Source: Gp6-AA40 sp035293405
GTDB taxonomy: Bacteria > Acidobacteriota > Vicinamibacteria > Vicinamibacterales > UBA2999
Direction: 5' to 3'
DNA length: 64,000 bases
Assembly: GCA_035293405.1 (NCBI GenBank)
Contig: DATDOE010000040.1
Coordinates: 62,001-126,000 of the forward strand
In this document: positions 42,904 through 49,129 of the stretch, one piece after another
Layout: every line of letters starts with the position of its first letter
Numbering within the stretch: the stretch's first letter is position 1
Translations under genes and position numbers: made by a program
Notes under the pieces: generated by a model
What the model saw: only the letters and a program-made list of their open reading frames with translations
The model's database searches: none
What the model was told of the DNA's origin: nothing

Positions 42904-43799
42904 GGCGGCTCGGCCGTCTTCCGCTCGAGACCATTGACGCACCCTGGGCCGCCACTCACGCCGCACTGCCGATCGTGGAGCCGCTCGGCGACGCGCGGTT
43001 CGGGGTCTACCTCAGCCTGCGGGACGTCGAAGGGCGCGCGCGCATCGGGCGGACCACGCTGACGATGTCCAGCACACCGGCATTCGACCCGCTCGATCCC
43101 GATCCGGTACTCGATCTCGGTGCGCTCGGAGCCTTTGACGACAGCGGCGTCACCTCGTCATGCCTGGTCATCTCCGGGAGCACGCGATTCCTCTACTACA
43201 CGGGATGGGCCAGAGGTGTGACCGTCCCCTTCTACCTGGCGGCGGGACTCGCGATCAGTCGCAGCGGCCGTCCGTTCGAGCGGCTCTCGCCGGCGCCGCT
43301 GCTCGACAGGACCGCCGTCGATCCGTTTCTCACCGCCTCGCCGTTCGTCATGGTGGACGAGGGACGATGGCGGATGTGGTACGTGTCGGCGACGGAGTGG
43401 CGGCCGGGCGAGGCGGCGGCGCGGCACTACTACAACATTCGATACGCCGAGTCAGGCGACGGCATCAGCTGGCAGCGCGATGGCATCGTCTGCCTCGATT
43501 ACCAGGCGCCGTCCGAGCACGCGTTCGCCCGTCCGTGGGTCATCCGAGACAGGGACGGCTACCGGATGTGGTTCGCCGCCCGCGGCGATCGCTATCGGAT
43601 CGAGTTCGCCGAGTCGCAGGACGGGACCAGCTGGACCCGGCGCAGCGAGTATGGGCTGTCTCAAGGCACGGAGGAGTGGGAGTCGATCATGGTCGAATAC
43701 CCGTGCGTGTTCGACTGGAACGGCCGGCGGTACATGCTCTACAACGGCAACGACTACGGACGAACCGGTGTCGGACTCGCCGTCCTCGAGCAGGCGTGA
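42888..43799 (+). CDS. GH43/GH32-like five-bladed beta-propeller protein
   Basis: 303 residues. Repeated blade motifs are visible: VYLSLRDVEGRARIG, FLYYTGWARG, FVMVDEGRWRMWYVSATEW, YAESGDGISWQRDG, RDGYRMWFAARGDRYRIEFAESQDGTSW, RRYMLYNGNDYGRTG. The W-x-M-[WY] strands and the AES-x-DG-x-SW turns are typical of GH43/GH32/GH130-like propellers. No signal peptide is evident, so it is probably cytoplasmic, unlike export-type hydrolases. Found between NeuD-like and WecE genes, it may process or transfer a nucleotide sugar; a true hydrolase activity is not certain. Confidence 0.65.
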   Translation: MNTAWRRLGRLPLETIDAPWAATHAALPIVEPLGDARFGVYLSLRDVEGRARIGRTTLTMSSTPAFDPLDPDPVLDLGALGAFDDSGVTSSCLVISGSTRFLYYTGWARGVTVPFYLAAGLAISRSGRPFERLSPAPLLDRTAVDPFLTASPFVMVDEGRWRMWYVSATEWRPGEAAARHYYNIRYAESGDGISWQRDGIVCLDYQAPSEHAFARPWVIRDRDGYRMWFAARGDRYRIEFAESQDGTSWTRRSEYGLSQGTEEWESIMVEYPCVFDWNGRRYMLYNGNDYGRTGVGLAVLEQA

Positions 43800-43816
43800 A
43801 GAGTAAGATTCCACGG

Positions 43817-44950
43817 ATGATCCCGTTCAACCGACCCCACCTGACCGGACGCGAATTCGGCTACGTGCAGGAGGCGGTCAACGCCGGTCAGCTCGCCGGG
43901 AACGGTCAATTCACCCGGCGCTGTCAGCAGTGGCTGCAGCAGCACCTCGGCTCACCTCGCGCGCTGCTCACACACTCGTGCACGGCGGCGCTGGAGATGG
44001 CCGCGCTCCTGCTGAATCTCGAGCCCGGCGACGAGGTGATCATGCCCTCGTTCACGTTCGTCTCGACGGCGAACGCCTTCGTGCTGCGCGGCGCGACGCC
44101 GGTCTTCGTCGACATCAGAGCTGACACGTTGAACATCGACGAGCGTCTCGTGGAAGCGGCGATCACTCCGCGGACGAAGGCCGTCGTGGCGGTGCACTAT
44201 GCCGGCGTCGCGTGCCGGATGGACGACCTCGTGGCCATCGCGCGGCGCCATGGCCTGGTCGTGATCGAGGACGCGGCGCAGGGGCTGATCGCGTCGTACC
44301 ACGGGCGTCCGCTGGGCTCGATCGGTGATCTCGCGGCCTTCAGCTTCCACGAGACCAAGAACGTCATGTGCGGCGAGGGCGGCGCGCTCGTGATCAACAA
44401 CCCGAGTTACGCCGAGCGCGCGGAGATCCTCTGGGAGAAAGGCACTGACCGCTCCAAATTCTCCCGAGGCGAGGTGGACAAGTACACCTGGGTCGACCTG
44501 GGCTCGTCATTCCTGCCTGGCGAGCTGACGGCGGCGTTTCTCTGGGCACAGCTCGAGGGCGTGGACGCGATCACCGCTCAACGCCTGTCGCTGTGGCACA
44601 GCTATGACGCGGCATCAAAGGGCCTCGCCGACCACGGGGTCGAGGGTCCGACGGTTCCAGACGACTGCGAGCACAACGGTCATCTGTTCCGGCTGCTGCT
44701 GCCTCGTCACGTCGATCGGCGTGAGCTGCTGGCGGAGCTGAATCGTCGCGGCATCAACGCGGTGTTTCACTACGTGCCGCTGCATTCCGCGCCGGCCGGG
44801 CGACGCTTCGGACGGGTCGCGGGGTCGATGGCGGTGACCGACGACTGCAGCGCGCGCCTGGTGCGGCTGCCGCTGTGGATCGGGATGGGTGCCGACACTC
44901 CGGGTCGCGTCCTGACCGAGGTCTCGGCCGCGATCTCGGCGCGCGTGTGA
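43817..44950 (+). CDS. wecE: dTDP-4-amino-4,6-dideoxygalactose transaminase
   Basis: 377 residues from ATG at 43817; a GTG at 43796 overlapping the previous stop would add seven residues. Nearly every segment matches E. coli WecE/RffA: MIPFNRPHLTG, FTRRCQQWLQQHLGS, MPSFTFVSTANAFVLRGA, VHYAGVACRMD, VIEDAAQG and SFHETKN, whose lysine should hold pyridoxal phosphate. Also KYTWVDLGSS and FHYVPLHSAPAGR. The enzyme transaminates dTDP-4-keto-6-deoxyglucose to dTDP-4-amino-4,6-dideoxygalactose using glutamate. The N-acyltransferase at 42204 is its likely successor. No rmlA/rmlB genes are in this window. Confidence 0.9.
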   Translation: MIPFNRPHLTGREFGYVQEAVNAGQLAGNGQFTRRCQQWLQQHLGSPRALLTHSCTAALEMAALLLNLEPGDEVIMPSFTFVSTANAFVLRGATPVFVDIRADTLNIDERLVEAAITPRTKAVVAVHYAGVACRMDDLVAIARRHGLVVIEDAAQGLIASYHGRPLGSIGDLAAFSFHETKNVMCGEGGALVINNPSYAERAEILWEKGTDRSKFSRGEVDKYTWVDLGSSFLPGELTAAFLWAQLEGVDAITAQRLSLWHSYDAASKGLADHGVEGPTVPDDCEHNGHLFRLLLPRHVDRRELLAELNRRGINAVFHYVPLHSAPAGRRFGRVAGSMAVTDDCSARLVRLPLWIGMGADTPGRVLTEVSAAISARV

Positions 44951-44990
44951 GCCGGCACTGCAACATCGTCAACTCGACCCGTGACAACGT

Positions 44991-45033
44991 CCGCCTTTCT
45001 TGGCCCGCCGAAGCCGCGTAGCGGCGAAGGCGG
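44991..45033. terminator. Stem-loop past wecE, possible bidirectional terminator
   Basis: CCGCCTT (44991-44997) pairs with AAGGCGG (45027-45033), enclosing a second GC-rich stem around CCGC-GTA-GCGG. It lies between convergent wecE and smpB. No clear U-tract, so the call is tentative. Confidence 0.4.
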
Positions 45034-45050
45034 CAGCCGGACCGTGTCCC

Positions 45051-45320
45051 GATCGCCGCGGGAGACGCATACCGACCCGCGGTCGCGGGCGCTGCGGCCG
45101 GGAAAGCGACCTCCGTCTCGTTCTCTATCGCTCCCTGCGCGTCTACTAGCTCTTTCGTGACGACATCTGTTACGCGGCTCGAAACGTCGGCGGTATCTCG
45201 TGGCAACGAGAACGCGATGGCGGGAGACGCGCAGAGGAATCGCTCCGGCCGCTTTCCGGCTACGCCCCGAGCTCGGCCTTGCGCACGCGACCGCCGCTCG
45301 GCATGCGTCCCCGCGGCGAT
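45051..45320. repeat. 270-base element with ~40-base inverted arms between wecE and smpB
   Basis: Arms 45051-45092 and 45281-45320 (ATCGCCGCGGGAGACGCAT... against its complement) match at about 36 of 41 positions with one gap. The gene-free interval 44951-45342 holds this and the hairpin before it; I see no tmRNA or other RNA gene there. Confidence 0.6.
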
Positions 45321-45342
45321 GAGCACAACTTCACGAAACCGC

Positions 45343-45822
45343 CTAACGGCCGCGGTCCTTCACCGCCGCACGCGTTTCGCGATCGACCTCGCGCTTGCGG
45401 ATCGTCTCGCGCTTGTCGTGCGCCTGCTTGCCCTTGACGAGCGCGAGCGCGATCTTCACGCGTCCCTTCTTGAAATACATGCGCAGCGGGACGAGGGTGA
45501 GCCCCTTCTCGTTGATACGCCCGCTCAGCTTCAGGATCTCGTGCCGGTGCAGCAGCAGCTTCCGCTGGCGCCGCTCCGAGTGGTCAGCAGAGCCCCGGTG
45601 ACTATAGGGGCTGATGTGGACGTTGTTCAACCAGACCTCGCCCTTGTCCACGCGCGCGAAGCTGTCCCGGAGATTGACCCGGCCCTCGCGAATGGCTTTG
45701 ACCTCGGTGCCGAGGAGCGCGACCCCGGCCTCCCACTCGTCGAGGACGTGATAGTCGAACAGCGCCTTGCGGTTGTCCGCAATCAGCTTCTGCGCCTTCT
45801 CGCGTTCGGTCTTGGCGGTCAT
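45343..45822 (-). CDS. smpB: SsrA-binding protein SmpB
   Basis: 159 residues. IADNRKALFDYHVLDEWEAGVALLGTEVKAIREGRVNLRDSF is the diagnostic SmpB core, with NNVHISPYSHRG, HRHEILKL, LVPLRMYFKKGRVKIALALVKGK and the basic tail DKRETIRKREVDRE. SmpB binds tmRNA and delivers it to stalled ribosomes in trans-translation. It lies 6 bases after the methyltransferase stop, as the last gene of the exporter operon, which is an odd place for a housekeeping gene; an internal promoter is likely but not visible. Confidence 0.95.
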   Translation of the reverse strand: MTAKTEREKAQKLIADNRKALFDYHVLDEWEAGVALLGTEVKAIREGRVNLRDSFARVDKGEVWLNNVHISPYSHRGSADHSERRQRKLLLHRHEILKLSGRINEKGLTLVPLRMYFKKGRVKIALALVKGKQAHDKRETIRKREVDRETRAAVKDRGR

Positions 45823-45828
45823 GGCGTG

Positions 45829-47271
45829 CTACCGCGCCACCAGGCGCAGCCGGCCCCGGTCATCGTACTCGGCCACGCCTGCCGCGACCGCGCGCTCGAC
45901 GGCCGCGGGCCATTCGGCCGCCACGCGCGGCCGCAGATGCTCGTCAACGCCGAGCACGGCGCGATCGAAGGCCTGCCAGTAGGCATCGACGCGCGCGTCT
46001 TTCTGCCGTGAAGTCATCGTGACGAGGGGGGGTGGAGAGGACGCCAGTCGCGCGAGGACGAGATGGTGCAGATTGCGCCCCTTGATGAACACCGTCTCGA
46101 AGCCATTGGCCGCCAGCCCGCGTACGAGCGAGGCCTGGTCGAAGGCCTGCATGTGCAGCGGGTTCAGCGTGGCAAACATCGACTGGTTCCCGGCCAGGAA
46201 CTCCGCGTCATCGGGCTCGGCGTAGAGGTAGATGTGGCCGCCCGGGTTCAGCTTGCGCCGCAGCTCGGCGAAGAAATCGCGCGGGCGGAGCGCGTGCGTG
46301 AACATGTGGTTGCAGACGATCAGATCGAAGGTGCCGTCAAAGGGAATCTGGAACTGCTCGAAGTCGATCAGCGGCGAGGTGGTGATGCCGAACAACTCGC
46401 GCAGTAGAAACTGCTGGCTTTCCCAGATCGGCATCGCGAAGACGCTGGCCCCCCAGGCCCGCCGCAGTCCATCGAGAATCGTGCCTGCCCGCGACCGCAC
46501 TTCGAGCACACGCGCGCCCCGCGGCTCGAGCAGCGAACCCAGGATGTCGGTGTGGATGCTGTTCTCGAGCCGATCGCGCAAGAGTGGCGCGAGGTACTGC
46601 TTGCCGGTCAGTCCGAGATGATCGGAGACGAACACTCCGTGCGCGGCGAGTCGCCTGAGCTCCTCTCGATCGGCGTCGGTCAGCGGATACGGATTGAGCA
46701 GCCGGTTGGTAATCACCCCGGTCCCGGCAGCGCCCCGTTTGGCCACGACCTCACCGAAGTGGGCCAGCAGATAGTGATAGCGGCTGCCCAGCGGGCGACG
46801 GGCCGCGAACAGGACGCCACAGGAGTGACACATCGAATAGTCATAGCGAGCCGATGTCTGATCGGGAGCCGTGGCAATCAGAATCAGCTTGTTCCAGGGA
46901 TTGACGAGCGTCCGCTCCTGGCCGCCGCACACGGAACAGGCGTCCAGATCCCACCATTCGCGCCCATCGGGATCAGGGAATGGATCGCCGTCGGCGATCG
47001 CCTCCCAGGTCGCCGGCTCGAGCTCGCCTGCGTCAGTGGGAATCGCCCGCCCCGACAGCCGGCGGGCCTGCGCCTCCTCGGCGTTTGACACCCGAGCGAG
47101 GCGTCCGAGCTGATGGTTGTACTGGAGCAGACGCGCGTGCATCTCGCGACGGAGCTCGCGGACCTCTTCCTGGACGACGCGCAGCTCGCTATCGAGCGGA
47201 CGCCGCCAGGCGCGGACCGCGGCCCGGACCCGTCCGAACATTCCGTTGTTTGGGGAAGCGTCGCCAGCCAT
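45829..47271 (-). CDS. Large SAM methyltransferase with coiled coil and zinc-type motif
   Basis: 480 residues from the ATG at 47271; a TTG one codon earlier is less likely. Residues 25-60 are a coiled coil (LDSELRVVQEEVRELRREMH). Cysteine pairs in ACSVCGGQ and MCHSCGVLF suggest a zinc ribbon. The SAM domain, from about 245, reads RVLEVRSRAGTILDGLRRA, a degenerate glycine loop, with FDLIVCNHMFTHALRPRDF and GHIYLYAEPDDAEF later. The N-terminal coiled coil and ribbon recall methyltransferases that terminate O-antigen chain growth (WbdD-like systems) and lie next to Wzm/Wzt; that parallel is inference. Confidence 0.65.
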   Translation of the reverse strand: MAGDASPNNGMFGRVRAAVRAWRRPLDSELRVVQEEVRELRREMHARLLQYNHQLGRLARVSNAEEAQARRLSGRAIPTDAGELEPATWEAIADGDPFPDPDGREWWDLDACSVCGGQERTLVNPWNKLILIATAPDQTSARYDYSMCHSCGVLFAARRPLGSRYHYLLAHFGEVVAKRGAAGTGVITNRLLNPYPLTDADREELRRLAAHGVFVSDHLGLTGKQYLAPLLRDRLENSIHTDILGSLLEPRGARVLEVRSRAGTILDGLRRAWGASVFAMPIWESQQFLLRELFGITTSPLIDFEQFQIPFDGTFDLIVCNHMFTHALRPRDFFAELRRKLNPGGHIYLYAEPDDAEFLAGNQSMFATLNPLHMQAFDQASLVRGLAANGFETVFIKGRNLHHLVLARLASSPPPLVTMTSRQKDARVDAYWQAFDRAVLGVDEHLRPRVAAEWPAAVERAVAAGVAEYDDRGRLRLVAR

Positions 47272-47280
47272 CAATAAGCC

Positions 47281-47365
47281 ACGGAGGTCACGGAGATCAC
47301 GGAGCCGACTGAGAGCCGTTCGACCGCGCGGCCAACATCTTCGTGGCCTCCGTGGCCACAGTCGG
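47281..47365. repeat. CCACGGAG-family repeat overlapping the 3' end of the GT-C gene
   Basis: CCACGGAGGTCACGGAGATCACGGAG near 47281-47305 is followed at 47339-47362 by the inverse, TCTTCGTGGCCTCCGTGGCC, making an imperfect palindrome. The same words build the arms at 56134, 58829, 62144 and 63311. It supplies the last codons of the gene at 47297. Confidence 0.65.
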
Positions 47366-49129
47366 GGGGATCATCACCCCCGAGTGTGCCACGTCGCTGC
47401 CCGTACCGTAACAGGGCCAGCCGAGCGGCTGCCACACACGGGTCGGCGAGCGGTCGCGGCGGACGTACAGGCTGACGCCGAATCGCCCGTCGAAGAGGTG
47501 CGTGGCCGCCAGCTCATAGCGCTCGTCGATGTAGGCGGTCACGATCGGAAACGACTTGTAGAAGTTCCGGAGCGACTCGTCGGTCTCGAGGAGAATCACC
47601 GGAACCGACTGCCGCTGCAGGCGAGCCAGCGTCAGGCGTTGCGCGTCCTCGGTCTCGAAGAAGCCGGGCCGCAGATCGGCGTGACCGCCGGCAAAGGCGC
47701 GGCGCGCCAGCGCCAGCACCTGCGGCATGTATGGCTGCACCAGGATGCGATCGGTCGGCACCGTGCACGCGTTGACGTACATCGCCAGCGTGATCAGATC
47801 CGGCCGGTCCTTGCGAGACGCCCAGGACTGCAAATCCCAATCGAGCCGCAGCTGTTCCGACACGCTGCCCACGCGCTCGAAGGCTTGACCGAACCGCTCG
47901 GTCATCGCCGCCTTCTCGAGCCGGCTGTAGAAATCGCCACTCACGACCAGCATCAACAGCAGCGCGATCGCCGCTCCCACGGCCGCGGCCACGCCGCGTA
48001 CTGCCCATCGACCCGGACGCAGCACCGGCTGCAGCGACGCGTCGCCTCTCCACATCCGCGGCAGCGCCACGGCCAGCCACGCGACGAGAATCACCAACGG
48101 CACCGACGGATCGGCGAGACGCGCCTCGAGCGGGCTGCGCAGAAACCCCACATCGAGCGCAGCGGTGAGCACCGCAACCATCGCGAGCTTGGCCCGGGCA
48201 TGCGGCCACTCTGGTCGGAACCCGTCACGCGAGACCGCCAGCACGAACAGGGCGAAGAACGGGAGCAGGATCTCGAGGTAGTACATCCATGCCGTGGTGT
48301 TGTCGCGCAGCACGCCGACGAGCGATCCCGCCTTCGCGGCATCGGATACGCCATCGGGGTTCTCGAAGAGGCCTGGCCACACCACCGGCGCGCGGTCGCG
48401 ATCGCGCTCCGCCCACGCCGACGCCTGGCGGAAGTAGGACACCAGACCGCCGTTGTACTCGATGAACGCGAGGTAGGGCGCCACCAGCAGCGCGACGAGC
48501 AGACCGTAGATCAGCACATGCCGAAGCCGCTCCCTCCAACGAAGCCTCGTCTGCGACAGCATCAGTACGGTCGTCGCGAGGCCGATGAACGCCCCGTGGT
48601 CGTGACGGAACAGGAAGCCGATGACGGTCACCACCGCAATCCAGGCACGGAGCCTGGCGCTCGGGCGATCGGCGAACCACCAGAGCAACGGGATTGCGGC
48701 GGCGTACACCAGGATCTTCGGATAGTTGTAGAAGCGTGGTCCCAGCCAGATGTGGAGGAAACATCCGGCGAGGCCGGCCCAGATCGATCCCGACGCCTTG
48801 GTAGCGAGCCAGAACGTCATCGCCGCGCCAATCGACAGGACCGTCGTACAGAAGACCAGCTCGGACACCGTGCCTCGTCCGAGCACCGCCTGCACCGCCG
48901 CGCCGACGTAGTAGAAGAGCGGCGCGCCGTGATCCACGAAGTCCTTGACCGGCAGATCGCCGAACAGAATCTGCCAGCCGCGGACGAGATAGAAGAAGTG
49001 ATCGTCGGTCAGGCCCGCAAACGATCCACCAGGGTCGTTGAAGCGGAACAGCCAGGAGAAGACGACGATGCCCACCGCGAGGATCCACATTAGCGCGGTG
49101 CGCGCTCGCGGGGACATCCGGCCGCTCAC
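47297..49129 (-). CDS. GT-C-like polytopic membrane glycosyltransferase (DFVDPG family), repeat-extended C-terminus
   Basis: 610 residues from a GTG at 49129 (GTGA overlap). After one span: AGLTDDHFFYLVRGWQILFGD and VKDFVDHGAPLFY, the acidic external loop, then YNYPKILVYAAAIPLLWWF, FLFRHDHGAFIG, many spans and a soluble domain with ETEDAQRLTLARLQRQSVPVI. It is a paralogue of 8087-9721 and of the broken 6469-8099. Those proteins end at GWPCFR/GWPCYR; this one reads on from GWPCYG for about 35 residues, ending in repeat-derived sequence (PPTVATEATKMLAARS). So a repeat seems to have replaced the native stop. Likely a membrane glycosyltransferase. Confidence 0.68.
   Translation of the reverse strand: MSGRMSPRARTALMWILAVGIVVFSWLFRFNDPGGSFAGLTDDHFFYLVRGWQILFGDLPVKDFVDHGAPLFYYVGAAVQAVLGRGTVSELVFCTTVLSIGAAMTFWLATKASGSIWAGLAGCFLHIWLGPRFYNYPKILVYAAAIPLLWWFADRPSARLRAWIAVVTVIGFLFRHDHGAFIGLATTVLMLSQTRLRWRERLRHVLIYGLLVALLVAPYLAFIEYNGGLVSYFRQASAWAERDRDRAPVVWPGLFENPDGVSDAAKAGSLVGVLRDNTTAWMYYLEILLPFFALFVLAVSRDGFRPEWPHARAKLAMVAVLTAALDVGFLRSPLEARLADPSVPLVILVAWLAVALPRMWRGDASLQPVLRPGRWAVRGVAAAVGAAIALLLMLVVSGDFYSRLEKAAMTERFGQAFERVGSVSEQLRLDWDLQSWASRKDRPDLITLAMYVNACTVPTDRILVQPYMPQVLALARRAFAGGHADLRPGFFETEDAQRLTLARLQRQSVPVILLETDESLRNFYKSFPIVTAYIDERYELAATHLFDGRFGVSLYVRRDRSPTRVWQPLGWPCYGTGSDVAHSGVMIPPTVATEATKMLAARSNGSQSAP

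Noticed and set aside
43796..43816. GTG start for wecE overlapping the previous stop
   Set aside because: MIPFNRPH at 43817 matches the WecE N-terminus exactly; the extra seven residues are not family-like, though the overlap makes it possible.
44951..45342. Possible tmRNA beside smpB
   Set aside because: No tRNA-like 3' end, T-loop plus CCA, or plausible tag reading frame could be found on either strand.
47117..49093. 658-codon plus-strand frame opposite the GT-C gene
   Set aside because: Shadow; charged low-complexity composition, and it runs through the repeat.
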